Below are positions 1 through 14,000 of a stretch of DNA of 64,000 bases, in pieces. Under the pieces are notes generated by a model. That model was not told the origin of the DNA. It ran no database searches and saw only the letters and a list, made by a program, of their open reading frames with translations. The stretch covers positions 372,001-436,000 of the forward strand of contig JACAXG010000069.1 of the NCBI GenBank assembly GCA_018881555.1, in the 5' to 3' direction. The translations under genes were made by a program, and so were the position numbers. Every line of letters starts with the position of its first letter. Positions within the stretch are counted from its first letter, which is position 1. The DNA is from Amblyornis subalaris (Eukaryota > Chordata > Aves > Passeriformes > Ptilonorhynchidae).

Positions 1-3000
1 AACTATGTGTTATGTTTGTAGAGATATTATTTATTATTTCACCAGTCTTATGACCCTTTATTTTTACTGGAAATATGTTTGGAGTAAATAGGTCTTTGTC
101 AAGCTATATTAAAAAAAAAAAAAACACCCCAAGCCCCAAATCCTCTATAGTATAGAATTTTTATACAAGTAACATCCATTTTACTAAACATTTTTCATTT
201 GCTATGCATAAATGTTGTAACAATTGTACATGTCACAACCTTTTATTTAGTTAGAAATTTGCAGCAAAAATAGAAACACTACTCTCCAAAGCACCACAAG
301 CTAAAACCTCAAAACAATCCCTCTCTCCTGACTGCAACACCATATCTGGAGTGAGGAAGAAAAAGCAGCATTTAGAAATAAAGCTTTGCATGACTTTCAT
401 ATTTGGGCTCTATCAAAAAGCAGTGAAATCAGTGGAGGCTCACATTAGCTTCTCTGAACACTGGATCATATTCCTAATGTGAATCAGTAAATCAGTTTCC
501 TCCCAAGATTGCATATAATTTATTACACATTACAAAACAGAATTGATGCCTTATTTTCCTTAAGGTAGAATTGAAACTAAAAAAGACAGTTGATTTATAT
601 ATTATTTACAAGTACATGTCCTTTTTGAATATTTGTTATGATCTGCCTCCGCATACTTACAGTTCTAACAGTTGCAGAAATAAATTTAGTTGAGAAAACA
701 CTTTGAAAAATTTATTCACTTTGAAAAAAAGTATTAAAATAAAACTCCACATTTTGCAGTTTGGCAAAGAGTTGGTGTTTATGAGCAATATGACACCCTA
801 TAAATTTAGCAAAATAATGCTTCAGTAGATCAGAACACAGAAAATTACATTTCTAACAAGGTATCTAAGGACATTAACTCAGGTGAAAGTAGAAGACATT
901 AGAATACTGAAAGGAAAACTATTAAGAACTTGTATCAATTTTGTGTGTTGCTCTATTTAGCAGCACTTTTTAAATAGAATTACAGTTTGCTTTTCATCAT
1001 CATTATTGATTCTTCCAAATGCCGTATGGACATCGATAAAGAGATCTATTGAATCTTAATGGCAAAAATGTCAGGAACAGTATTGAAACTAACACAGGGC
1101 AGTGATTTTTAGCATCAGTGACTTCTTGAAAATGATGCCCTGACAGTTTGCATTTCCACAGCTTCAAAAGAATGTTTTAATGGCACAGAAACTCTTATGA
1201 TGTTCTAAGCACGTTAAGGAAAGGAAACACAGCTTAGTTCAGGCCTGTACTTTCCAAAGCTGAAAAAGTATGTTTATTTCCAGTTAAAACAACAAGGCCA
1301 TCCTATCAAACCTTTCAAGAGATATATAATAATAAATAGAAAATCTCCAAAGGGAGCAAGTTTATTTAAGTCTAAATGATAATGTCATTCATATTAAAGG
1401 ATTAAATAATTGAATCTATAAAGAACTAAAAATGCATCACTGTTTAACTGCTGAAAGACTAAAGAAATGCTCAGTGTTTAAATTAAAGTCTATATAAATT
1501 CCTTCAAATATGTGAAGTGCACAGAGTAAGGAGAGCAAAATGTAAAAGCCTGATATTGACTAAATCTTGGCCACAAAATATTACTGAAATTTGAGCTGGT
1601 GAAGAATATACTGGTCCAACCATGATGTGGAGAATATTTTAGCTGATTATTTTCATAATAATTTGATACTTGTGAATTTATTAAAAGTATGAATAACTGC
1701 CTTTTATTTTTTTAACTAAGGTTACTGCCAAATCAGATACAAAAACTGAAGTTTTCAGATCGAAACATTATTATGTTTAAAATTACACAGCTTTTTTTTA
1801 CCACATACACGCACACTCTATTCAAACAATATAGCATTTCAATACTGTGAATATTAATGAATTAGACAGTGCTATTTTGGGAAGATGCCAATGACATTCA
1901 TACACACCAAACGTATCTCTGCAGTCCAAACAGAAAAAAAAACACATAAAAATCAGAACTGGATTCAGCAAGCATATACTATGAAGAAGTTAACTCAGGG
2001 ATTGCAGAGTGAATGACAGCCTATTTTCTGCAGCTAACTCAAGATTAGAATTGGCACCTACCCTTATGCTAATGAACACCTAATTAGAGACACCTCCTAT
2101 TCAATAAACTGCTCTCTTATCATCAGTTAGATTACCTGACAAGCCCTTTCACTCCAGCTCTGGCCCACCAAGAATCTTCATTCTTTTTCTTGTCTTCTTT
2201 TCTGCAAGAGAACTGATCCCGCTTAATCCCTGGAATAATGTAGCTCCTCTTGTGGAAGAGCTGGTTTCCCTCTTCCCCTTTTTACATCAAGCTAATGGAG
2301 CCAGTAGGTATTCTATTGATCTTTCTCTATGTGGTTTCCTCAAGGATTTGACAGACTTCCTTACAGGTTAAACATCCAGGCTTTCTGAAGTGGCTATAAA
2401 GCTTTGGTTTTGATTTTTCAAACTTTTTTCTCAAACCCTTGCTCATCCATAATCTTTAAAAGCTCGGTTGATGCCATGCAGAGTACAGGCTTATTTCTTT
2501 GCTGAACTAATCTAGACACTGTCTAGTGTTGAGTACAGTTGTCTGATTCAAATCTTCTGTTACAAAGCAGATGACATCTAGCTAGATGTCATGAGAAGAG
2601 ACTAACAATGACAATTCACTTATCCCTTAGAAAGAATCAATTCTCCCACAATGCATCTGTCAGAGAACTCTCACTCAGTAAAAGCAATTTTTCTAGCTGT
2701 CTGACACTGTAATTGCTCTTAAATTTTCAATGAACGTTTTACAAGAACTCCCCTGAACCATGATGAAAAACTTAACTTTTTCTAAAAATGAGAGGCTGAC
2801 AGGATGAAAGAGGTCTTTCTCTTTAAAGCTTTGCTTGCTTCAGTAGGAATTCTTTCATATCATCAACAAGCTGTTGAATAGAGGATAGATTACTTTCCAT
2901 TTATTTCATCAATCAGATTAAAGGCTCTCCTTCACAATGCCCTTTAAACAAGAGCTGTTTATGATGTCCTCCCAGGTTCTACTTTAATGTAGTATTAAAT

Positions 3001-3899
3001 CACCCTGAGCAGAGAGGCAGGCAAAGCATATAAATATGATGAATATCTGACAACATTTAAGCTTTGCATACATTCAGGTCATTTCCCTATTTCTTGTCAC
3101 TCTGCAAAAAAATGTGAAATCCCTCCATCGTCCCAAGCCGGTTTTAATGATCATGTGTCATTTCGATCTGCCCATTGTCCAAAAGGAAAAAAAAGGAAAA
3201 AGTTGATATATAAGCGGATATATAGATAGATAACAGTTCTGTATCTGAAATCTGACAGACAGTACACATGACAGCAGCACATAGAACTGCTCGTTCACAT
3301 GCTTCTTTAATTAAGATTTAGTCTGAAAGATGGATTCACCCGTAGGTGCAGCTCTGTTCTATTTTTAGCGTACATAAATATTGCACGGAAAAAAAATTAT
3401 CTGTTTCCTTCAGTCTGTACACAGTGAAACTGTTTTATTAGTATGAGAAATATGTCCAAGCTGCAGGCGATTGTTCAAGAATAATCAATATGACTTTTGG
3501 TGTTATTATTGACTACATCATTAAAGGCACCATTCCTTATTATCTAGATAATTCCTCAATTAAATAACACTAAGCATATTAATATATATCGTTTTCCCTG
3601 GCTCACCATGGAATTATGAAACACTGTAATGACTTCTGAAATCTTTACATGGCATGATATATTTTAATTAAGTATTTAGACATTCTAAATGCCAGTTGTT
3701 TGTGTTAGAAATGGGGAGTTCTAGTACAATCAATTAACAAAAACCATTAAATAACTTGTATACAATCAACACATAACTAGCAAGACCATAATAAGAATAA
3801 ATTTATGTGTTCATGAGAATTCTAGATTGCATTTTGGGTGGCTTTTTTTGTTTGAATACCAATGCTATAATAATTCTAAAAGCAGATACATTAATTATT

Positions 3900-3932
3900 G
3901 TTAATATGCATATGATATGTATGCATATTAAC
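3900..3932. repeat. Perfect 13-bp inverted repeat (hairpin)
   Basis: The arms are GTTAATATGCATA at 3900-3912 and TATGCATATTAAC at 3920-3932. They are exact reverse complements separated by a 7-base spacer. The arms are AT-rich and contain ATGCAT. A palindrome this perfect could be a cruciform-prone site, a dimeric factor site, or chance in AT-rich DNA. The flanks do not extend the pairing, so it does not resemble a longer miniature transposon. Confidence 0.9.
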
Positions 3933-4544
3933 ACTATGCATTAATTAAACAAATATGATTGATTTATTATATCAAGAAGAATTTTTTACTATAAGCTTTT
4001 GAAGTATTTCCTTGTGAAGTGTCCAGTATTCAGGATGAGAGTAAATATTAGTGTATATGTTAACGTGTTAAATGTATGGGTATGTACTAAGCTTTCTGAT
4101 GGTGTAGTTTTTATAAATTATGGGAGTGGATGTGTGTAACTGGAAGCGTCCTCATAAGAAAAAGTTTGTTTTCTCGATAGAATCTGTACATTTCTTAATA
4201 AAAGCGGATTATTGTCATTCCCTTTATGGGATGCTACAATTAAAATAAAAGTGTATAAATTTATTCCCTCCTCCAAAAGCACATTTTAATAATAATTTTA
4301 ACAAAACCTACCTTTAAAATTTGGTCTTCTTTCACAAACACAAAGTTTCTCTGTCTAAGAGGCAGTGGTGCTTTCCTTTCAGCTTCAGTTCATGTGCTCA
4401 AGTACATTATGCACACAAACTCCTCCTGCATTTGTCCGTTTAAACATTTCCATATTCCTCTTTTCTCCCTTGCCTACACTTCATGAGTGTCACATTAGTG
4501 TTTTGTCTGCTTTTCCTCTTTTCACAGTAAAATTGGAAGACCTG

Positions 4545-4600
4545 GCACATCTTTTGTGGTTCCGTTGAAGTCAATGGGAAATTTATTTTTGCATAAGAAC
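4545..4600. repeat. Possible ancient amniote repeat trace (TGAAGTCAATGGGA motif)
   Basis: The segment contains TTGAAGTCAATGGGAAATTT. It resembles the phrase around GACTTCAATGGGAG that I recall from dispersed ancient repeats in reptile and bird genomes. A related trace lies at 5850-6000 and a fuller one at 21800-21865. The family name is not known to me and the match is short, so the call is weak. Confidence 0.3.
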
Positions 4601-5266
4601 TCTTAAATTGCAGGAGGAATTCTGTAAGTTGATTCACCATCACTTTGCAGAGCTACTTCCACAAGCTAGTGTAAAAATTCATCAGTTTATACTAACGCCA
4701 AATGAATCAGTAAATTGGGTTTAAAAAAAAATTTGATGGTCTTTTTAAAGAGTTTTACATTCTGAATAATCCGTAACAGCCATAATACACTGATCTCATC
4801 TCAGATCAGTATTTACTTGATGCAAATAATGAGGAAAAAAAAGTTATCAATTTTGAGCTATCAAACACACTGTGCATGAAAATTGCTAATTTCGACAAAA
4901 TATCAGCTGTAAGTATATCTTAGAATTAAGAAAGTATTTCCTAGACCGAATAAAGTAGTTTTAATTGCAACCAAACTAACAAGGTAAAACGGAGGATGCC
5001 AGGTGAGATTTTAATTTGTCTAAGCGTTACTTGTCTAACTCAAGAAAGTAGAAATATTCAAGTAGAAACTTCACCATTTTATAGAAGTCCGTGGCACAAG
5101 ATAGCATTGTAGATGGATCTCTTCTAGTTGTAACAAATAAAGAAGGAATTATTTGTTTCCTAACAAGGAATGCTTCTTGCATTTTGTAGGATGAAGAGAA
5201 TAATTTCTTCCTAGATCTGTTGACTAAAATCCAGAAAGAACTATCAAGAAATGTCTCCACTTTATT

Positions 5267-5282
5267 AAAAAAAAAAAAAAAA
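5267..5282 (+). repeat. Poly(A) run, 16 A
   Basis: An uninterrupted run of 16 A is followed by purine-rich AAGAGAGAAAAG sequence. It could be the tail of a decayed retroposed sequence, but nothing upstream is recognisable as one. I record it only as low-complexity DNA. Confidence 0.9.
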
Positions 5283-5849
5283 GAGAGAAAAGAAAATATT
5301 GTCTCCTTCTTCTCTTATAATTTCGACAACTCTTAGGAAAAATAGATCTTAAACATTTTACAAGAAAATATACAAGCTGCATTCTGATAAGCATGTTTGT
5401 TTTGATTCCTTAACAAGTTTATTCTAGTAGCTTAAATATCCTTAAAAACACCATACATGTTCTTGCGTTAAAGTTTAGAAGCAAGACAATTTTCTTTTTT
5501 CCTGAAGACATAGTTATAATCTTTATTATTTATTATCTTCTTTAATTCATTTGGACAAAATAGGCAATATGGACAATAATTTTCTGGATGTCAATAATAT
5601 TTGCAGCATGGACCACAGAAGGGGAAAATCCTGGATGTAAATCACCTTTTCAGTCTGGAAGCCCGTATTCTTCCACAAAAGAAAAGCAAACCCGGTAATT
5701 CTATCAATGCTGGTCAACTTTCCAAAGAGTTCTGTACAAGAAGTGCTGTGGTTCTGCAAACCTTTTCACTCTCTGCTTATTTTACAAAATGCAAGTGCAT
5801 TTATTTTCACTGGGACACTCCCTGCTAATAAACCTATTTCTGCTCTTCC

Positions 5850-6000
5850 TGAAATCAGCACGGTGATTTCAATGGGAGCAAAGTTCAAGGAAGGGTCTAT
5901 GGAGATATCCGTCTTTAAGAACATAAAATTAATGCCCTCCATTACCATCAGTAGGAAAATTCACACACTTCAGGTTAGACACATATTGAACTAGGGCCTG
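5850..6000. repeat. Possible ancient amniote repeat trace
   Basis: The sequence GTGATTTCAATGGGAGCAAAG near 5862-5882 and CTAGGGCCTGAAAAT near 5992-6006 resemble two halves of the same ancient dispersed phrase (TTCAATGGGAGC ... AGGGCCTGA) seen at 21800-21865. Divergence is high and no element boundary is visible. This is pattern memory, not an alignment. Confidence 0.3.
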
Positions 6001-7425
6001 AAAATTATATATTTCGTATAAAGGAGATACTAAGTAATCTCACAGTATGAACATACAAGTAGGAGGAGATGATGACTGTTATTACAGGTGTTCTTTCAAA
6101 ATATTTCAGATCCAGACATTTTACAGATAAGAAAAGTATGATCAAATGAAACAATTTGTAATTGAGAAAATGTTTTCTGCTGGATTCAGTGTAATTTTAC
6201 TTCTAAGAGAAATACTTGCAAGAAACTTGAACCACAAAAAAAAGTCAATTTAAAAATTTAGCAGGAAATAGCTGCTTGCTTAAAGGGCACAAAAGAGTGA
6301 TGAGGGAATATATGATGAAACTGCTGAAGCTATCTATATGCTGATTTTGAGAGGGATGCTGTTGCCATGTGACTTTCCACACCCCCAAAATCTCAAAAAC
6401 CAGAAATTAACACAAAGGGTGAACAATGAAGATGCTTCATGGAAGATTTAAGTCATGTGGAAATTAATCCAAGCAAGACTTTTTAGGCTGGAGAAGTGCA
6501 ATAAACATCTGACCCTTCAAATATTTGTCCGAACTCCAAACTTCTGGGGATTCTGTCATCATTTGAGTTTTATAACTTTGTTATTAACACTTTGCTGAAA
6601 CTGAAGCAATAGCCAGGCTTATCTTGCTGAGAATGAAAACTATAGCAAGCTATACAAGGTTATACTTCACCAGAGTTAATTGATTTTACATCTGGAACAT
6701 CAACTGATTTCATGAAAGTTGAATAGAGTCTTTGTCTTCACCTTAATACTATGGCATGCACAGAAAATTATTTCTTTAGATGCCTCATTAAATCAATCAA
6801 AGTGAAATGGAAACAGAAAGTTATTTGAGCTATTGGAGCTCTCTAAAAGCAAACTTTAGTTTAATCTCTAAAGCACTAGCAAACTGGTGATTTAGAGACA
6901 CTAAAAACAAAAGTTTACTTAGAATGCAGAGGCTGGGAAAAATTCAGAAAGACAAAATATTTGTAAATAAAGAAAATATACATTACGCTTTTCAATCATA
7001 TCTGTACAGATTTGAGAAAATAGAACTGTTTATGTCATGTTCTAATTCAATTTCAGGATTATATTTTTTTGCATAGTAATTCTGCAAAGATGCACTGAGA
7101 CACAGAAAAAAAATTCCATTCACATCATACACTTCACATCTCATCAGCTGAACTCATAAACTAATTTTCTCTGAGTTTCCCAACATTATATTAAGTCTTG
7201 TTGCCAGTCAATAAAAATAACTATAACTAAGGAGACAATATTGGCCGAGAACAAAAAAGAATTTACAACATTGTGCATGTAGAAGCTATTCCTATCTCTG
7301 TAATGATATTCACTCTCTTGGAAGATTCATTTTCCTCTGTCAATATTCCTAAATTGAACAAAATCAAAACCACTGTAATTATACAATTTATATTTAAAAT
7401 TTCCTTGCGATTTTCAATTTGGCTA

Positions 7426-7864
7426 TGACTGGATTTAAGCTGGGATAGAGTTAATTTTCATCCTGGTAGCTGGAACAGTGCTGTGCTTTGCGTTCAGTAT
7501 GAGAATCAAGCCGATGACTCAGAGAGGTTTTGGATGTTGCTCAGTAGTCTCACCCTAAATCAAGGGCATTTCAGTGTCCTGTGCCCTGCCAGTGAGCAGC
7601 TGCACAAGGCGCTGGTGGGAGCACGGCCAGGAGAGCTGACCCCAACTGGCCAAAGGGGTATTCTGTACCATAGACTGACACTCCCAAGATATGAACAGGG
7701 GGGAGCTGGGTGGGAACGGGGCAATTGCTGCTAGGAGATGGGCTGGGCATCCATCAGCAGGTGCTGAGCAACCGTGTTGTGCATCACTTGCTTTTCTGGG
7801 GTTTCATTCCTCTCTATGTCATTACTAATATAATAATTATAAGTATAATTATAATAATATCAGA

Positions 7865-7924
<60 letters not shown>

Positions 7925-8071
7925 TATATTTGTTTAAATTATGAAACTCTTCTTATCTCAAGCCACAGGTTTTATGTTTTTCCTTTTATCCAATCCTAGT
8001 GGGGTGGCTGAGTGGGTAAGTAGTGAGTGAGCAGCTACAAGGTACTTAATGGTTGGGGTTAAATCAAGATG
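7426..8071 (+). mobile_element. Solo LTR of an avian endogenous retrovirus, + strand
   Basis: This is an endogenous-retrovirus long terminal repeat of about 640 bases without any gag, pol or env body on either side, so it is a solo LTR. The recognisable landmarks, in family order, are CTGGGATAGAGTTAATTTTC at 7440-7459, the block AGCTGACC-CAACTGGCCAAAGGGGTATTC near 7634-7663, the GCATCACTTG piece near 7782, an (AAT)n tract in the U5 part, and a GGGGTTAAATCAAGATG end near 8055-8071. The place where a TATA box would be expected reads GATATGAAC (7688-7696), so the promoter looks decayed. The outer ends are uncertain by about 15 bases and I could not find a target-site duplication. It shares its central block with the minus-strand LTR at 25612-26182. 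Confidence 0.8.
7865..7920 (+). repeat. (AAT)n microsatellite inside the LTR
   Basis: About 18 perfect AAT units run without interruption and then pass into AAAATATATT. The tract sits in the 3' half of the LTR, where a short AT-rich run seems to be usual for this family as I remember it, so it probably grew from that seed. It should vary in length between individuals. Confidence 0.95.
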
Positions 8072-11000
8072 ATTCCAGATCTTTAAAAACTGTGGGTTGG
8101 ATTCTGAAATAAGTGTTGGTCCTGAAACAAGTGTTTAAAGCAGATGGAATGAATCCACTGACCTTTGAGGGAGTCAAACTTGCTTGGACCGGGTACTCGT
8201 AGAAAGCTTATATTACAAGCTAAAGTATCCATCCAAATCGTACAATGAAAATTACAATAAGACATTTCAAATATTATTTTGGCATATTATAAATTGTCAC
8301 TAGAATTCATGCAAAGCTGTCAGGAAAGGAACACCAAAAAAGTGAAAGTGCAAAGAATTATGCTAAAGTTGAATGTTTAGGATTCTGACAGCAAGGTTTA
8401 GGAACGAAAATTGTGCAGCTAAATTACGCTGTCAAATCCTTACAGTTTTCCCAACCTTTGAAAGGGCACAAATGTCCAATTTTTTTTTTTTTTTTAGGTC
8501 AGTTGCCTATTTTCTGGTTGCCAGTTTCACCAGGTTGAACGACCACCAAATTTAGAGGCAGAAAAAGTGTCACTTGGGAAACTGGCACTTGGAAAGGCTC
8601 TGGGAAAAGGTACTTGTGAGCAGCTTAACCAACCACTTGTGCTAGCCTTCACTCAGTTCGTGCTGCTTCTTCCCTACCTCTTGTGAGGACTGGCACAAGT
8701 AAGAATTGAAAGTATTTGCATACCAGTAAATTTACATTGGAAACCTTTTTTTTAGTATTTTCTGTGAAAAATAGGATAGGAAATTAGTTGATACAACTTG
8801 ATTACTGCCTATTATTTAGAAAGGCTTAGCCTCTAGTGGGTTAAAATAGGAAGGTTAAATCTTCTTTAAAATAGCAGTTTAATCTCCTATTTTAAGTAAT
8901 TCCATACCAAAACAAAATTTGGGTTTATCCATTTCAAGGCATACTGGTGGATATTTGATAGATTTCCAGCACAAAGAGCTGCAAAATTCTGAATGGCATG
9001 AAAATTAACAAAGTGAAATGAAAAAAATTTCTTATATGATTTTTTAAAAATATTTCCTGATTTAAATTTTAATGAAATTTAATAATTGTAAACACCAGGT
9101 TAGACTAAGCAGCACATCCTATCGATCTCCCTTACTACTTCCTCTTTCCTGCAACAAAGAAAAAAAGTAAAGAAGAGAAGATTCCAGCAAAGTTACAAAA
9201 TCCTGTTCTAGTATCACTTTGCAAGGTCAGTTTTAAAAAGTATCTGCAATAGTTTTCTGGGGTATATTGCTTTTTAGTAAGTAAACTCACAGACAGCAGC
9301 AATCACAGACATGATTAAAAATATTTAGTAGGATTTTTTTGAATTAATACAAGTGCTCCTTTCAGCCTCAGAACAGACGAAAACAATAAGTGGATGAGCT
9401 GTCAGGGACACATGTTCTCATGTTCTTGAAAACTTGGCCTCGACTCTCAACTACATTAGCTGATGTAGTTATAGGAAGAGGCCTTGTCTTTATTTGGGTA
9501 GATTTTCTTTTAATGGTAGGATCATTTCTTGTAGGCAATCTTACTGAAGTAGCTGCTTCCCAGCTACTTAACTGAAGGAAAGACTATGAAGTGCTTGCAA
9601 ACAAGATACTTTGTAGTTAAAAGTGATGTGGTGGAAAAAATAGACGAGCAGGCAGATGAAGTTTTGAGACTGGAAAAACCGAAAAATTAAAAAGGAAGAT
9701 CAAGATTAAACAAGTAGAAGACACATTTTTATTCAATTTATTATTTAAATACATAAATAAAATGTTCTTAAATTTTATGTTTTAGAAGAGAGGAGAAAGA
9801 ATCTAATTAGTATAATCCAACTAATAGACCAAGAAGATACAACGTCTATTTCAGGGGTTGAAAGATACCAAAGTGTTCTCTCTGAGAAGATCAAGGTAAG
9901 GTATGTTTGGTTTTACTAAGACATGAATGATGGCCCAGAAAGAAGACCTCATTGCAGTGACAGTAAGTAAACATATACCTTAAAAGTGTGAAAAAATGAA
10001 TGGCAATATTTGAAAAACTGGATGCATGGGAAGAAAAGGGAAAAGATGAAGGTGTATTTTAGCTAGAGTCTTGAGTATTGGGGAGAATTAAGGAAAGATT
10101 GCTGGAAAAGATGTGGAATTTGGGAGCATCAGGGAAGGTAGTTAGATGTCAGTGGATGCTGTTGAAGAAAATTGTCCAATCTGTTATGTTTTGGTTTTAG
10201 ATTCAGCATTAGCTCAAATAGTTCAGAGTCATACAATCGTGCTTTGTGCCTTGCGCTGTACAGCACAGGATCACATAGGCATTTAATCTGGAAAAGTTCC
10301 TACTTTTGAAGAGATATGAGATATTATCCGTTCCCTTGAATGTTTTCATCTTTTGCTGTCATGCATTATGAGTGGTGGGTTTTTGTTTTTATGATAATGC
10401 TTATATTTATTATTGGTTGCAAGGAAATTCTTTGCTACATGTGGTGATCAGAGAGATGGATATCTATTCTGTGGACTGTGCTGACCAAAGATATTATCAA
10501 CAAATTGTTCACTGTTACAGGAAGTGGATGTGTTCCTGTATGAGATAAACCCATACTCAATACAAACCAACACTGGGAGGCCTCGTGAATGCATAGATGA
10601 GCAACCTAAAAGGAAGGGTGAAGGTAGTTACTGTGGTATCATTCAGTGATGCATCAGTCATCATCACATATCACTGAGAGTGGTAAAGATGTGCCAGACG
10701 TGAAGAAATATCTGTGGGACAAAGAGTTTCTGAAAAAGAGGATGTGGAAGATTTTTATGAGGTTAAATGCATAAAAAGAACTTGGAAACAAAAACCGAAG
10801 GAATTAAACTGACACTGTTAGGGAAGATCTATGAAGAACAGCCACGGGGAGATTAAGAAGTGAGAAGATGAAATGGGTGCCCTAAATCTGAGACCTCCTA
10901 ATTAGGGTTTTTAATTTAAATGTGGATTACTAGAAGATTAAAAATCAGAAACTTCATTAGACTAAGAATCAGGAGTAAGGACCATAAATCAAACACTGGT

Positions 11001-14000
11001 CAAGAGGAGATCTGGAGATAATAATGGTTTGTTTATCATTAATACTGAGTCTGAATGTTCTCACCCATTGAAAGAAATGCACCAAAGAAACATTTGAAGT
11101 GTAAGAATTCTAACAGAGGGATCGAACTTGGATAAAGTGAATCAAAAAGAAAGAGATAATGGAGTGAAGAGGATATTTGCCATAGTTATTCAAATGATAC
11201 ATCTTTGATACCAAAACTGACAACTTAAAGTGAAAAGAGACTCTGTTACAGAAGTGTAGTCTTATCAGTGCCATAGTTTCAGTTCATCTTATGTTTCAAA
11301 TACAGGAAATTTTGGGAACTTTTTTTTTACTGTTTGTAAACAAATGTGCTTTCTCTTGTAGTGTTCTAACAGAAAATGGATTTTACATATAAAGAAAAAT
11401 ATATGTGCTATTTTCAGAAACACAATTTAAGATAATGTAAGGCTGGCAAGTTATTTTACATTAACAATCTATTTGTTTCAAAGTAGTACATTCCCAGTAG
11501 CTGTGGTGATGCTGAGAATCTATTGCTTCTCTTTTCCAACTGCTAGGGACATAACAATTTCAGGAGTTTGTGTCTAACTTTTCCCATATGGAAGAGAGAG
11601 AGTAAAATTATAATATGATAGAGTATTTTGCAGTACAGTCTTACTAACAAAATGCCCAGCCAGTACCTTTCAATAGCAAGTTTTATATGGTATAAGAAAG
11701 TAATGGCATTTTCAAACAGCATACTGCTGCAATTGTCTAGTGACCATAGTGGCCATAGCCAGGGTGTGTGTCACACAGTCATTCCAGACTTCTGAAGTGT
11801 TATAAGCTCTCAGAAGAAAGGAAATACCAGATATTTGGGTAAGGAAGATATGGAAATAGTTGTCTAGCTCTCTATTTTAATGATCGCTAAATGAAAATCT
11901 TGGTCTTTTTGAAGGAGCCGGAAGGTGTTTTCCATCTTCAATCCATTGCATGAATGATTCTATATAATCCTTTAAATCTCTTTCGAGTTTAAAGTATCGA
12001 TGGAAGATAGTGAGAAAGAAGTGAGAATCTGTGGGACAGAAGAATAGCTCCTAAAATTCAGAAATATGCAAAAAAGATGTTTTATTTAGAATTCAGTGGA
12101 GAGATTTCTCAGTGTTTTGGTATGAATTCTTATATTATTATATTGCTCTATAAATGCCAGTCTGTGTTGACAATTTAAATATATAACAACCAATTAAATT
12201 CTATCTTTGAGATCTTGGATTTCTTCAAATGTACTGCATCCATAGGACACCAAATGTACCTTTAAGGATTCAGGGACACAATTTTGTAAAGTCAGCAGAA
12301 GGCACTCAAATGATACAGAAAGGACAGGCAGAGGTGAATGTGAGTGGAATAATCATTTACAGTGTTGAAACAAAGATCTGAAAAGGATCAGAGAAAAGCA
12401 CAATACCATGAGGGAATACATTCAACAATTTAAAAGAAGTGATATCCTGAAAACTGCTCGTGTCCGTCCTCAAAGACAGGCAAAATTATTTTGTTTTTAT
12501 TTACAAATGTACATATACTTCACCTTTTGCTTTTATTTTTTCCTTCTTTTTTGAAAGTTACAGTCTGTATTACAACACATTTTTGTAGATCACTTGAGTA
12601 GCCACCTCATGATCAACTGCACTATGTATTATGTAGGTACCGTTTTGCATCACAAGAAAGCTAACCTAAAAATTAAATACTGACAAAAGATAGGGACTCA
12701 GCTGACTTTCCTGCCCACAAGTTTTCTCCCCTCGTATTGTTCTTAGCTACCAGGAAACTAAAGGACAAATGGATTCTGATGGCTGACCCAAGAGAAAAAT
12801 ATTCTTTCTTAAAAAAAAAAAAAAGGAAAATAGTTTTGTATTTGTATGATCAGGCAGCCACCTCAGCTCACCTACTATCCACAGAGGTAGCAGACCTCAC
12901 AGAAGCAAAACAGCAAGAGTATACTGACAAGAACAGGAGGAAAGGGAGTATCCCACTGTGAAAGTATTTTGTTAGTGTAAAAAATGTATCTTGCAGGACA
13001 AACTGGTTTAGGATAAAACTTGCTCTAGGAATAAAAGGTAGAAAAAGTCATACAGAACAAGACCTATAAGCAGGTAGTTTGACACTGTAATTCAGGCTAA
13101 AACTCATGGAAATCATTCGGCATAACTGAAGGATTTTGCTCATCTTAGTGGTACATTCAGGCATTTCTAGGTAGAAACAGAGCAATGAGAATTTATGTTA
13201 AAACAACTTCTTCATATACCTGCAGGTAGACTCATATATTTTCGTTTAGTATAGTACAATTACTAGTCTCATTTATTACCTTCCAAGATGTGAAACCACA
13301 AGGTGAGGTTAAAGTATCATCAAGGGTATCTTCATCACTTCAATATCATTGCCTTAAAAAGCACTGACCAGGAGAAGTAGATGACCTCATTTCAAAATTA
13401 TTACAGTACAGAGAACTCAGTTTCAACATTATAATTCATTTTCCTACAGAATATTTCAAATTTATGATCAGTTTCCTGACATATAATAGCTAATCGTTAA
13501 GGAGAGCCACTTTAACATAATATGAATACGCATTTCTCCATAGGTAATACAACAGTTCCTGCATTAGCATTATTGACTAAGGTGCATTTAACTTCTTCAC
13601 TAATACTTAATGGAAGGTTAATGTATAAGTCAGAAGATTAAATGGCTTTTACTTAAAACAAGTATATTGATTAAAATAACTTAGTGTGGTTTTTAAAGAC
13701 GATTATATAAAAGTAGTCACACTTTTTAATATTTTATTAAATATTATGAGAAAAATGTGGGCTTCACTGACCAAAATTACTGGAAGTTATTGTACTAATT
13801 GTATCTTGAGCTAATTATTGCTCATAGTTAACAGATGAATATTTTATACTGAAAGGTAACAAATCATTCCTGCTAAATTCAGCACTCAAAGTTAGCTTCA
13901 TTCCATCAGACTAGGAATTGCCCTGCCACTGTGAGCACAGTCCTTCATATGCCACCTCCTCTTTCTTATGCATGGCACTACTGAAGAACAGGGTAACCTT

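Larger units (their letters stand above)
1..7425. other. AT-rich unique sequence, no gene seen
   Basis: No open frame here exceeds about 95 codons and none has recognisable protein content, so I call no gene. The stretch is AT-rich unique DNA with short homopolymers: 14 A at 111-124 and 16 A at 5267-5282. It also holds the hairpin at 3900-3932 and two faint ancient-repeat traces near 4545-4600 and 5850-6000, listed separately. The piece around 2070-2085 contains TAATTAG-type homeodomain core sites and could be regulatory, but the sequence alone does not show this. Intergenic or intronic DNA is the simplest reading. Confidence 0.7.

Noticed and set aside
7710..7937. Frame with a long poly-isoleucine run
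   Set aside because: It is the translation of the (AAT)n microsatellite in the LTR.
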